Positions 30,023 through 42,490 of a stretch of DNA of 64,000 nucleotides are shown here, in pieces. The notes under the pieces were generated by a model, which was not told the origin of the DNA, did not search any database, and saw only the letters and a list, made by a program, of their open reading frames with translations. The stretch's first letter is position 1; each line of letters begins with the position of its first letter. The DNA is from Isoetes taiwanensis (Eukaryota; Streptophyta; Lycopodiopsida; Isoetales; Isoetaceae), in NCBI GenBank assembly GCA_021234155.1, contig JAJEKV010000067.1, positions 3,343,279 through 3,407,278 of the forward strand, read 5' to 3'. A program made the translations under genes and the position numbers.

Positions 30023-32400
30023 TGTCAGTACTTGTTTACTAAATCTAGAGTTTAAGTAGGTTTCTAGAGTTTAAGTAGGTTGGATAACGATAGCATGAGT
30101 TTTTGCTTTGGCAAAACTTGTACAACAACGTACTAAAGGCACAAATAAAAAGACAAGATACAAGATATCCTTCCTATATATATGATTACTAGGAAATTTT
30201 TTTTTTTGGAATTACTGACTTTTTGGCATGCTTTTAACGGCCACTTTCCGGTAACACTTGTGGCTACTTTGACCAATCTAAGTGTGCCACGTGGCTAATG
30301 ATGAGATTGTCTTCCCATGCGCTCTGTTTTGTCTGCGAATTTGCCTGGCTTGATGTCCAGTGATGATGATTATTGGAAGCCCTCTGTCCTAAAACCGCCG
30401 GAAGTCTCCCAATCGCTGCCTAATCAAGGTAAGACTTATACTGAATTTAATTTAAAGCTTCCAAGCTACGAATTTAAAGCAGTGGTCGGTCCTCCATTCT
30501 CAAAGCCTATGTCTTAAACGAATTTTTTTTGTGATGCTGTACCTCCTTCCACCACGCATGGTTCTTCCTTTCTGTATCCGGGCCTTCTAAGGCCTTTGTG
30601 TTGTGAATCCCTGTGTAACCAGGTAATTCCTTCAGTTTGAAACTTGAATTTTAAGTTTGGTTTCATTAGCATGCGAAGCTGTAGAGTTTGATTGATTCCA
30701 GCTCCAAATAGCCATAGGCATAGTATAAGATAGCCAATGAGTCTAATTTAGAGGCCTTCAGTACATCACAGACAACAGATCTAACACAATTCTTCCAAGC
30801 CATAGCCCTCCGTGATCCCCTATGCAGAAGGAGGCCGCTCCGTTGCCTAGAATTCCACTATGAATTCCGCATAGTGTGTGGATTACCCACGGATAAAATA
30901 TTCAATAATCTTGCAAATGAAAAAGCGTTGATTTTGAGTATAAATCAGGAATAGTCAGAAGGATGATCGAAACCTGGTCGCCTCTCTCAAGCTGGATTTA
31001 TGTATCGTGCTTTCATTTTCATATATGCATTGATGATTTGTTCAAGACGTCAATTAGCAGATTGATCAAGAAAACTTACAGCACAGCAGCAAAAGAAGCA
31101 ATTTGAGGCAAGATGAATCTGTTTCTCCACCGGAATAGCAGCAAAATCCATCCCCAATTGAGCGAATTCGCATCTCTGGAAGCTACCCCTTTGCAAAGAC
31201 TTGCAGCGTACAAATTTGCAGATTTTGCTTATTTGCAAAGTGCCCATAAGATACAAATCAACAAATGTGCCAGATTGTGGATGATACAGCTGCACCACAG
31301 AATGTTGGTTCTTAACGACTGGTATGTGCCATGTGCCGGATATAGACATGCTATATAGACATCTCATGTACATGCTGGATATAGATTGCCAATGAACTTT
31401 TGTTTTCTCTGCTCCTTGCACAAGCTCTAGCGGACTGAGCTAAAAAAAACTAAGGTGAAAACTAAGGTGAGTTGTTATTTATGCTCTCTGACTTTATCAA
31501 GCATCAGGACAAACAGTATCTGGCATCTAATTCCGCTTCGAAGGTAGATCGAACCGTTTTAAGGTTTGAATCGAAATCTCATTAGCAACCACGCATAGGA
31601 ATTCATTTGAATTCTTTTATTCTGGCTTTGCCTTACGTAATCTAATCAATGACTGCATGTTAGTTATTATAATTAAATCCATTGCAAATGATAAATTCTT
31701 TTCAATATCTTTAGAACTTTCTAGATATAGGCACAGATACAAATAAGTTAGTTAAACTTTTGCCTCTTGCTAGCAACCCTATAAAATGGTCATCAATGTG
31801 ACCAAAGCATCACCGTTTTGCACACCTACAAAATACAATATTATAAAGTCATTAATCATCTAGTGGATGGAGAAAGCATCACCGTTTTGTGACCAAAGCA
31901 TCAATATTTGAATCTTCAAACTCAATTGAAATACCCACATTCATGTCATTATGGTTCAGTCATTATGCGTGACTGGTTTTATAGTTTAGTTCACCATCCT
32001 ATGGGTTTAGACGAGTTTCAATGGCATGAACATTCGGGATGACATGGCAATAGACACATACTAAAAGATAAATTATATAGACCATGAGTGGGAGAAAAAC
32101 TTTCCAATAGGTTAGTACATATTAAAAAACGTTTGATGTAAAGTATAAACCACTGAATCATTTAACACTTCTTAACCCTAGACGAATAAAAGACAAGAAC
32201 CTTAAGACATCAATGTCCAATCCATTCCATAAAACCGAACGAAGTAAACCTCTTCAATTACATGCTTGCCATATCGACTTCTCAAAGAAAATGTTGCTTC
32301 ATATTCACTAACTACCGATGACTGCCAATTGTGCATAAGGCGCTGGCTCTGCCAGCGCTAAATTCTTGTATACACATAATATAACAGTCACTTCCTAAGT
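30023..32400. other. Gene-poor stretch
   Basis: One possible exon at 30317-30428 (MRSVLSANLPGLMSSDDDYW to a GTAAGA donor) is noted but unsupported by neighbours. Otherwise AT-rich non-coding sequence with a local TCACCGTTTTG repeat (about 31810 and 31880). Confidence 0.35.
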
Positions 32401-32567
32401 TGTAAAAATGCATTATTTTTATGAAACTTCGGTTGGTCTGTTTACTTGGAACATCTAGTTGTCAATGTTGCATTCAACAAAGACTTATTAGACAATTCTG
32501 CCTGTTCCAAAGTTAAATCCATACTTTTTACACTCTAAAATCAGACTGAATATGTCACAACAAATAA

Positions 32568-34157
32568 TCAAGCATTCTCGTCCCACAAGTCCTCGTAACT
32601 CTTGTATGGGCTCCCCTTACTATTAATCCATTCCTTGCCCCATACTTGCCGTACCTACACAAGTAACAACAATAAGAATTTAGGCTTAGTTAGACATTGG
32701 TGCCAAAAGAGCCAGATTTAACCACCAGAATTACTCACCTGATCAATGTTTGCAAGTTGAGAAAATTCACGTTCAGGTATGGACCAATCAAACACATCTA
32801 TGTTAGATTTCAAATGCTCAGCACTTGTGCTTTTTGGAAGCACGCTCATGCCAACTTGGATTCCCCATCTTAAAGCCACTTGTGCAGGGGTTTTACCTAG
32901 CCTTTGAGCCAGCTGCTTGATCACAGGTTCTTGCAGAACTGGATTTCCTGAGGAACCCAAAGGAGAGTATGCCTATTCGAAGGAAAAAAAATAAGGCATT
33001 AGATAAAATTATGACAGGGTAGAAATTAACTGCATATAGCATACTTACACTTAGATGAATACCCTTTGCTTTGCAATATTCGCGGAGTCTTGCTTGTTGC
33101 CACTTTGGATTGCACTCAACTTGGTTCACTGCAGGAACCACCTTGGCATGGGAGAGCAAATCGTCTAATTTCTTCATAGAAAAATTACTCACACCGATCG
33201 CACGGACCTTCTTTGTCTGCAAGAGGCTTTCCATTGCATGCCAAGTACTTACAAGGTCCAATGGAGCAAAGTCATCTGGTTCAGGTGCAAGACCTTCATT
33301 CTTTGTTCCCTTCTTAACAGAAACAGGCCAATGAATCTGCCAATAAGTTTACATCAGGAGCTGTCACAATGGAGTTCTATAGAAGGTTGGCCTAAAAAAA
33401 ACACAACATTATAATATCGAAACGAATATACATTGAGAAAAACTATATTCATGCTTATCGTACATAAGCTTTCAAAAGACCATGGTTTTACCAAATACAA
33501 GTCCAAATAGTCCAATTGAAGATCAGCCAATGTCCGCTCTAGAGCCTTTGGCACGTCTTCAGGGTCATGGTCAGTGTTCCTAGACAGCCAATTAAAGTTC
33601 TTAGATGTGGGAGATCAACAATTACAGAACACAAAAACCACGTACAGTTTGATATCAACAACGTAAAGAATATATAGTATATACGAACCATAGTTTAGAT
33701 GTAATCCACAAATCTTTCCGTTGCACTACATTAGTCTCAAACAAATTGTGCAAGGCTTTCCCAATCTGTAGAACAGGCCACAAAAAATCAAACCTTGACA
33801 TGAACATGGCAGCACAAGCATAATGAAATACCTCCTTCTGATTCCCATAAATGTATGCACAATCGATATGTCGGTAACCAACCTACAGAACAAGGGAAGA
33901 TATGAACATTTAGCGCTTGAAGAAGTTCTAAACAGCAACCTGCAAAAATTTCTTGCCAGATACAAATGCACATGGAAATACAAAATTCCACTAGAAATTT
34001 AGAGCAGAAGTTTAGTAGTGGTAACAAAAAACACCTTGACAGCATTCGTCAAGGCCTCACCAACAACTCCTTTCTCGGCCTTCCAGGTACCCAAGCCAAC
34101 AGCCGGAATATAAGCTCCAGTGTTGAGCTTATATTCTTTGGGAGTCTGATCAGCCAT
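32568..34157 (-). CDS. NADP-dependent aldo-keto reductase (AKR4C-like), 7 exons, 315 aa
   Basis: Cytosolic reductase that uses NADPH to reduce aldehydes and sugar aldehydes. Minus-strand exons: 34157-34035, 33882-33832, 33765-33689, 33579-33492, 33336-33049, 32972-32739, 32654-32568. All introns are GT-AG, and the exons join in frame to 315 residues, the usual AKR length. The catalytic tetrad is complete: Asp and Tyr in [11 protein letters not shown], Lys in ITSKLW, His in [32 protein letters not shown] and [15 protein letters not shown] are the standard barrel and cofactor motifs. Start [20 protein letters not shown]; end [11 protein letters not shown] 5'-UTR intron is likely: GTAAGT donor near 34266, acceptor TTGTAG near 34168. 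This is the one clearly intact host gene in the window. Family assignment within AKR4 is by resemblance to plant aldose reductase-like proteins. Confidence 0.93.
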
Positions 34158-34269
34158 TGTATTCTACAAGCCCAAAAAAAGGGATTCCTGTTGGTTATAT
34201 TCTTGAAGCTGGAGATCAGGATTGAGGTTGAAGAGTGAAAAGAAAAAGAAATGGGAGAAGAACTTACTC

Positions 34270-34670
34270 GCCAAATGCCAAAACAACAGAGTTCGCGCTA
34301 GTATTTCAGGGTGGTGTCGTCTCATATAATAAGGCGTTTCTAGTTATACCTGCTGCTCACCAGCACCTTCTTCTAAACGGACGACAGCTCATATCTTGTT
34401 TGCATGTCATGCAAGTCTTTTGCTTTGCGCCCTTGTTCGGGCCTAACCTAATTAATAATACTGTTTAACTAGCCCAAAACATTTTTTATCGTTGCAAAGC
34501 ATAAGGTTCCCAAATTCTCTTTTCCTATGATTTTGGCAGTGGTTTGGCGGGAAAAGGGGGAGAGGGTTATTTTTTACTATGATTTTGTTAGTGGTTTGGC
34601 AAGAAATGTTAGGGTTAGGGTTAAAAAAAATTGAACATTGGCTATTTTGGCGGTTGACGTGGCGGCAGCC
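34270..34670. promoter_or_regulatory. Upstream region of the aldo-keto reductase gene
   Basis: Non-coding sequence between the reductase leader and the next plus-strand exon candidate. It should hold the promoter, but no TATA box or known motif stands out. Confidence 0.35.
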
Positions 34671-34678
34671 GTCCAAGC

Positions 34679-34741
34679 ATGGCGGGAAGCAGAGAAGTCC
34701 GAGCATGGCCGGACCTGAGGAGCCCTGCACCTGAAAACAAC
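34679..34741 (+). CDS. Possible first exon (MAGSREVRAWPDL)
   Basis: ATG at 34679 reads MAGSREVRAWPDLRSPAPEN to AACAG/GTGAGA, a consensus donor at 34742. It is divergent from the reductase. No continuation exon is recognised, and the following 34.8-35.1 kb is repetitive. Unknown product. Confidence 0.2.
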
Positions 34742-34814
34742 AGGTGAGAAGATTCTGGCGCAGGAGGTCCGAGCTTCTTCAGCTTTGTGAGCGAAGATCC
34801 GGCCTGGGAGACAG

Positions 34815-34900
34815 AAGCACAGAAGAAGCTATGAAGCTATGATTTCGGCAGGGCACAGAAGAAGCTATGAAGCTATGATTTCAGAAGAAGCTTTGTGAGG
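34815..34900. repeat. About 38-bp tandem duplication (AGAAGAAGCTATGAAGCTAT)
   Basis: Two copies of a CACAGAAGAAGCTATGAAGC unit ending in GATTTC, followed by a partial third. Then comes GGCGA.GCAGGGC-type repetition to about 35050. Confidence 0.75.
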
Positions 34901-35059
34901 CGCAGGAGATCTGGCTGCTGAGAAGCCGGTTGCAAAGGGCGAGGCAGGGCAGAGAAATCTTTGCTGACAAATCTTCGCTGTTCAAGTCTTTGCTGCGAAA
35001 TCTTTGCAGAGGGCGAAGCAGGGCAGAGAACGGCGAGGCAGGGCGAGAAGTGGACGTCT

Positions 35060-38000
35060 ATCTGCTTTATGAATCCTCGAACTTGTGTTCAATGCAGTTG
35101 TTATGTGGCGTTCTGCTTCAATGGCAACTCTCATTTGCTCTCATGACTTCTTATCTGTGTTCTGTTCTTCACTCTGTTATCTGTGTTCTTGTTATCTGTG
35201 TTCTGTAAATAGACAATGGTAGCTCATGCATTTCTACTATATGATGTATGTATGTACGTATTTAGGCGTATGGGGTGCGCGAACTTATACGTGGGTCTGA
35301 TGTGGAAATTCCAGAACCCTTGATTTGGCATATTCATGGAACTATACCTGGATCCAATGATAAAAAAAAAAACAATAAGGAAAGAGCCATAATAAGAGCC
35401 CTTAAAAATATTTTTATGCCACAAAAGATGCTTAAGGAAGTAGTGTTGGTGATAGTGGTGGTAAATGGTGGTGGACGAATCCATACCACTTTTTAGGCTG
35501 GGTTCACAAGCAACCATCACCGATGAGGAGCCCTGTTTTGCCCTGTGCTAATTGGCGATGGCAGGTGATATTCGCGATGGCAGGTGATGGTCCATGTAAA
35601 AGGGTGAGCCTTTTTACACGACGGTGCCTTCAATGCATGTGAACCGGCTCTTAGTAAGATATATTATCCAAGTAATTTGGGAAATAATACTAAACCCACT
35701 CCTTACTCTTTCTATGTCCCAACAAACTTGTTTACCAATACCACTCAATGTTTAATACGAGTCCTTTAGTAAGATAAAATGCCTTCCAGACCAACAACCT
35801 AACATGAGCTTGTAAATCCACTATTAGCATATTAATCAACAAACCCTTTTTATGCAAAGCCAACCAAACTGTGAATAACCTCTTAACATATCTCTTCTCC
35901 TTCAAGAAATTACCCATAAAATCTCTCGCCCCCCTCCCGACCTGTTTTTATTCTATTCCTCCTCCTCATGGGGATTACTTTCCACAATATGCAAAACAAG
36001 TTTAATTTATGGATTTGTAAAAATAATAGACATGCACAGGCCACAACCACACAAGATGCATTTTTAAAAGTAGTCATAATACATAGAGTTCAAAATTCTA
36101 TAATTTCATAGTCAATGATTCGATAATGTTCCAATTATTTTGTTTGGTATTTAAGGAGGGTATCTTTGGCATGGTTGGGCCTAGATTTGGCGGCTGTATT
36201 GTATTCCAAATCGTATTTTGAGGGTATTTTTGTAGCGGTTTGAGCTACTTATTGGCGTATATGCGAATTTGAATTTGTGGTTTCATGGTGTCAATTTAGA
36301 AAGAAATTTTGGCATATGGCTTTGGAGATCGGGTGGAGAGGTCAGGGAGGCATGTCACGGAGAGGTCCAGGCTTGAGGCGCAGAGTAGGATGAGAGGGGG
36401 CGGGATGAGAAAGGGCGCAGAGGAGAAGCTGACTGCTTGAGGCCGATTCTGCAGATTTATGTTTTGTACTCCTGGTCGAATCCCACAGTTGGAGAATCCG
36501 GTTTTGAAGACGCGGCATAGAGAATCCGGTCTGCTTGGGCAGTGCCTATTGTTGTTGATTGCTCTGTCGGTGTTAGCTTTAAACAGTATTTGTCCGGTCT
36601 TTGCCGGAGTAGCCGGATTGGGGCAGAGACTGGAGCCGGCGCATGGTGAGGGGCTGGAATCTCATGGCCTTGGTCTGGCTGCATGCTGGTTCCGGATGGC
36701 TTCACCTTCTTCTTCTTTTTTCCGGCTGCATGCTGGCTTCCGGATGGCCGGATTTGAGGTGCAAGGGCGGTTGTACTTGAGCTCAGAATCATGCACAATG
36801 TGCACAGACAGGGCTTTTGCTCAGGCGATAAGATTTAAGGGCCTAGCCTACCAGTCTGCTACCTGGTCTTTTAGTTCCCTGCTCTTCTTTAATCTGCTGC
36901 TCTAACTCGAGTAGCAGGGAGGGTGAGGCAAAGAGATGTGTACGGGTTCAGATGCAGGGCCGATTTTAAGCGGAGTTGGAGGTCTATTGTTCAGAGGGCG
37001 AACGCAAAGGAGCTATGGTTTAAGCCCTTACCTTTGGTCCATATTGTGGCAGGGGTGTTTTTGTCTGCACCATAGGATTTGTGGTGTTTCTCTGGCAAAA
37101 TGTTCATATCCGTGGATTTGGAACAATCCCACAGATATGCCGCAAATCGACGGCTTACAGTCAACCTTACTAAAAAAACCAATAAGGAATGGAAAATAAT
37201 TTCATGTAATAACGTATAAATGTGACAATTAGATCACGTGCTTTTCAATAACTTTTTAGTTAGGATGTCAAAAAAATTCAAGAATGGTTCAATATTCGTT
37301 GAGGAAAAGATATCCCAAGTTTTTGTAGGCCATCTTTATAAGGCTCTCGGATAATCTAGCTTTGCATGCAATGTTTACAGTTGTTATTGTCTCATGTGTT
37401 AATTGTTGAATTCAACGGTTTTTGTTCTCTCTATTTTGTTAAACAAATCATTAAAGTTGGATGGAAGTGATTAGATCAGAACTTCACTTTTCTAATAATT
37501 CTAAAATACTAATTACTACATATAATGGTGACATTGGCAATTGGGTTTGTATCTGCCTCTTAAGCGCACTGATAAGAGACCAAGAATACATGACGCAAAG
37601 CTCATGCGATGTTTCTTCATGCATAAACGGCAAAGGGAACTGAGATACCATCCACACAACATAAATATACAACTTTCTATAAAATATAACTCGAATGCAT
37701 AGTGGTTGTTTTTAATTTGTAAAAGAACAAATTTGATGGCTCCACAAACAATTTTAGTGTGCATTCTAAGAATTAAATGACAATAGTTTTGCATGTACAC
37801 TTGACAATCAGACAACCACTCGCTAACAACCATCTATAACAAATCAATCCAGGTCCGAAAATTGCTGCACCCAAACAAATTTATGAAATGCTAGCACCTT
37901 TTGAGCACCTGGTAATTTTCGAGCACATCAATATATTTCACTCTTCATTTTTTTCGAGCATGTCACGTTTCTTCTTTTTTTCAATAAAATTTTCCCGCAT

Positions 38001-39360
38001 GAATTTTTTCCATTTGAAGAGTCTTGTTGTCGCTACATTCATTCGACGCTTCCCCTTGTTTTTCCACCAATTCTTTCGACAGCATGGACAATGCAACAGA
38101 ACATATATGTTCCCCCCTTTGTTCATGTAGTAACTTAGGTTACTTCACTGTCTCGAGCCCTAAATTATACTCAGAAATTCCTTTGTTGCTGCTTGATAGA
38201 TGCCCTGGGCCAAAAGTAAGGTAGAATTCATGAGCTTCGTGGGTTGTATTTTAAGGGTAAGCATCCTAAGAATGTGAAGCTAGTTGATATCATAGAAATA
38301 AAATTCCTTAATGTCTGGAAAGTTCCACTTAAAAAGTGTGAAATCCATGTTTCTATGGTCAAGCCTCAATTTGTAGGAGTAAGAGTTTAATCAGCCATGT
38401 TTACCAAGAAGGATTGACAAATTATGAAGTTTGCAGTGCTAGAGCTTTTGCATGGCAACGAACTTTGAGAGGCCAATTAAGTGGATTGGTCATAGTTTGC
38501 TTTTGACTCCTTTAAATGGTCAGAAGAACAGAAGGTAAAATCTCAGGGTGACATAGCTGATCCTATTCCTGTTAGTTTGACAGAAACTTCAATTACTGGC
38601 ATAGCATGAGCTTCTTAGGCTCAAGGGAAATGTACAAGGGTCTAAAACTGTATTGAACAATTAGCTAGTAGGTAGGAGACAAAAACTATACAAATTAAGG
38701 ACATGACTAAGGATTTTGAGGATGATGAGAACATGTCGCCAGCATTATTTACGTTACGAATTGAAAAGCAAAGTTTGAAGGTTGCATTACTCTGCTCATA
38801 AAAGTTTGAATTCACAGAAAACGAACCTATTACAGATCAAACTTTCCTCGCGAAGGAGCATGAGTTTTTTGGAAAATGCATGCTTCTTGGCACCTGCTTC
38901 TCTGCCTACGGCTGGGGGAGGGGGGGGAGCCATGAGAGAGGGACTGCCCCGCTCTCCCTAATCTGGCACTTCTTCTACAAATCCAAGGCATTTTATTTCA
39001 ATTTCGGTGCTAGCAAGGGATCCGGCTGTTGTGGAAAGAATCTTTTGTTTCACAAGACAGGTTCTTGAAGCGGAATCATTGCAGTTTTTTCTAGCATTCT
39101 GTTGGTAATGCCTCGAATGTGGCTTTTTTGCTCTCTTGCTTGGAATGAAGCATGATGCATATTTGCTTGTAAGCTATGCCTCCAATTCTTCAAAGCTAGA
39201 GGTGTAGATGGGTTCGTTAAGCCAAAGAACTTATTCCTTTCTTAATGCACTTGGATATCTAATGTTTTGCAGTGTATGGATCAGAGGTAGTATTATTGCT
39301 TCATTGGAATATTTTTAGCAAATGTGGTTCTTAAAAACAGAGTATTTAGGGGTCAAAGCA
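35060..39360. other. Gene-poor stretch
   Basis: No gene can be supported. The 36.4-37.1 kb part is less AT-rich and open in several frames on both strands, but without recognisable domains. 38.2-38.9 kb reads like decayed retroelement or gene sequence but no motif is diagnostic. Confidence 0.35.
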
Positions 39361-39368
39361 TGGAGCTA

Positions 39369-39608
39369 GGGGGCATTTTTGCGCCAACCAAGCACCCCCT
39401 TTAAGCACCCAATGCTAAAAAATTTACTTATTTTTATCCTTTTTTCTATAACTCCGATGAAGCTGAAATTTTGTATTTCGAGGCGCAATATGAATGCGTT
39501 CAGAGAAAAATATCAAAAAATAAAAGAAAAAAATATTTTTCAAAAATACAAAGAAAATAGTCCCAGAAAGCACCCACTAAGCACAATGTGTCGCTGACAC
39601 AAAAAGTG
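39369..39608. mobile_element. Short element with imperfect TAGGGG inverted ends (MITE candidate)
   Basis: The left end TAGGGGGCATTTTTGCG and the right end, read inwards as TAGGGGACACTTTTTGTG, match over about 18 bases with one gap. The interior has AAGCACCC repeats and A-rich sequence. No target duplication was found. Confidence 0.4.
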
Positions 39609-40518
39609 TCCCCTACCTCCACGCCTTGACCTTAGGTTTGGCTCTTTTTTTTTCTCCTTATGTACAAAGGACGTGCCTCTAAATAGTATTCATTGAGCTC
39701 AATATTTTTTGTTGCATTAATTTATTGCTGCTTCCATAGCCTTATAGTCATTGGGTAGACAGATTCAATGACCCGATTAGTAATGGTGCATCGACATCAT
39801 GATACGTTTATGCAGTAACAAGTCAGTACAACAAATGCAAACTAAGTTGGGAACATATATGTGATGATGGTCTACAACCTCTAGGGCCATAATTTGGCTG
39901 AACTAGGATCCTTATCTTGATCGGTACTTTAGGTATTTTCTTCTTATTTGTATAATCTTTATGAGTACTCTCGAGTAGCATGATGTTACTTACTCTTGTA
40001 CATATATCTAATGTATAAGTGTAGCCCTCCATCTTATTTTAGTGCCTTTGGAATAGATCCAAGTTCACAGTAAGTCATCTACTCCTTCAATGTTATGAAG
40101 GAGGATTAATTGTTTTTCTTCAACATTCTTGCTAGGAGGTGCTTCTTCATTCAAATTGCTCTTATCAATATTTTGCACGCCATTTTCAGTTGGAGAGGCA
40201 CCATTGACCTAGGCAAATTGCACCTTTTTAGTCAATGAGTAGGAAATAATTATATACCATAAGAAAAGTACGTACATTTATGGAATATATAGAGGTAAAT
40301 CAAATTATTTAAAAAGCAAGAAATTCCTTGAAAATAGGTTTAATTTAATAATAACAATGAATATAAACGAAATTATTTAAAACAAGAATTTTTGTGGCAG
40401 TAGTCCTAATTTAATAAAGCTTGTCATACACTTCAAATAATGTAATGAACGTAAACAATAAGGAAATGAATACGGAAATCAGATCTGATTTCCTTCTAAT
40501 TTTTTTTTCTGCCGCCAT

Positions 40519-40915
40519 GAAGCGTTCGTCCTCTGCAGTAGAGCTTCATGAAGAACCCGAGGTCTCTTCAAAAAGACCTTGGGTTGAATTCCCCCCATTG
40601 ATGTTTTATTTGCAGCATTCCTCTGATTCCAATTCAGAGGATGAGGAGGAGGAAGAAGTGGAAATCATAGCAGGATTTTCAGGAATTCCTGACCGCTCTG
40701 CTTCAGGGTTGGCTCGATCCTGAAACAGAGAATGAACTGTCTGAAGAAGAGTCAGAGAGAGGAGGAGGAGGAGGAGGAGGAGCGCGACTTCGATGAATTT
40801 CTGACATGACTTGCAGAGGACTCAGGTTTGCATGTCTGTTTTTTTTTCTCCTTTTCGTACCTTTGTAGTGTAATTCTAACACTCTTTTTCTTGCAGACAT
40901 TGAAGAAGAGAAGTA
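40519..40915 (+). pseudogene. Small acidic protein, two exons, frame-broken
   Basis: ATG at 40519 reads MKRSSSAVELHEEPEVSSKR, then HSSDSNSEDEEEEEVEIIAG. After a frame change near 40680 the text continues as FQEFLTALLQGWLDPETENE. After a second change it reads EEERDFDEFLT and LAEDS before a GTTTGC donor at about 40827. A last exon after TTCTTGCAG (40897) gives DIEEEK and a stop. The protein is strongly acidic throughout. It lies left of the CACGC-palindrome element and may belong to it; the 9-kb MULE transposase also starts with an acidic stretch, but similarity beyond composition is not evident. Confidence 0.4.
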
Positions 40916-42490
40916 ATGCAGTTCTCGGACCATCTAAAGAAGTTGCGGTCATGCCTCCGGGCTTTTTGTGTAAAAAATACTGTGAAAAGCCTTCGGGCAT
41001 CTGATTATAGACCTCCGGGCTTCTAACATGTAAATGAATCCAAATTTTTGAATGAATTCAAATTTTTGTGTCTCCAAAATTTTGTCTCTCCAAAATTTCG
41101 TCTCTCCAATTGTCTCTCAAAAGTCCGGGGAACACTATAAATCAACAATTGAAATTGCATATTTTCCTGTTCGATTAGTGTATCACGGGAATTTTTCCGG
41201 CATATTTTCTTTAGTGTATCAAAATAAAATTTCTGGCTCTACACATAAGATATCCGATTGGTCAAAGTAACCATATGAAGATTTTCGATAGGACCTAAAA
41301 AGTTTTCCCAACACTTAAAATCAATTTTAATTGAGGGTTACAATTTAACCTTGAGAATAGGAAAAGACATATAAAATATCTAAATTCTGATCTTCTTATG
41401 CAATAAATGCAATAAAATGTCGTGAGAATTTATTGCATTAAATGCAATATTCTCCATATATACCCTAGATGATATACCTGGCGGGAAGACTGTACGCCAG
41501 GCGTGTTATTTCAAGCAATCAATTATTCACGCTAATATATTTCTAATTATGCCTATATAAATCCAATTCATGCTCTTAAAATTTTCTACCTATTCTTCCT
41601 TTCTTCATACGATTTGGCGGTTGCGCTTCCGCTGTGTTTTCGCCCTCCTAGCGCACTTGGATTTGCAAGACCGTGCTTGGATTAGTGTGCTTAAATCTTG
41701 GTTGAGCAGGCTTCTTTTCAGCAATGTTAGATGCCTTCTGGATTTTGCATCTTTGGTTTCGGCAATTCCTAACTTACTTGAAGACTCTGCCTTTTCTTCT
41801 CCACAGGCAAAAAAAGCATCTGTATCAGAGGACATCGGAGCTCTATGCATTCAACAAAAGCCTCAGAATTCAAGGTTAGTTCAGATTTAATTTTAAGATG
41901 CATGTCAATAGCAGGTTTAATAAAAGAAGAGAAGCTCATTGATTTGCTCGAGGTAGAGGAAGCAGACGATGTTTATGAAAGCAAGAATAGCTTTTTATAA
42001 ACTTCATCTGCTTCTTTTTGTTTCAGGTAAATCCTTGAGTTTCTCTTCTTGAATGAAACATGCTATAGCATGCAAGTTTCTATTATGAATAGTAGAAAGC
42101 ATTAGAAAACTCTCAAAGAATAAATTTAAAACACACTAAGCGTGTTCCGATTACACGCTAAGCGTGTTCTGAATACATGCTAAGCATGTTCCGAATACAC
42201 GCTAAGCGTGTTATTAATTGCCTGGCCTTTAGCTACTTACTTATCTATCTGTATAAGTTTTTTTCTCTCTGTTCAATGCAGGCCAAGCGTGTATATTTTT
42301 TTCCATATTAGTTTACACGCCGAGCATGTAAACAATTTTATCCCTCCTAATGCACGCCAAGCTTGTATATAGTTTCAACTCTTAGTTTAAACACGCCGGA
42401 CGTGTCTATTTTTTCTGAGTTTATAATATATAAAATAAATATAACACGCCAGGCGTGAATACTGATACTCCTTTAACTTCCTATTGTTAG

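Noticed and set aside
36457-36905. Overlapping ORFs of 113 and 148 codons on opposite strands
   Set aside because: Both open because of base composition; no recognisable motif, no splice context, and neither is more convincing than the other.
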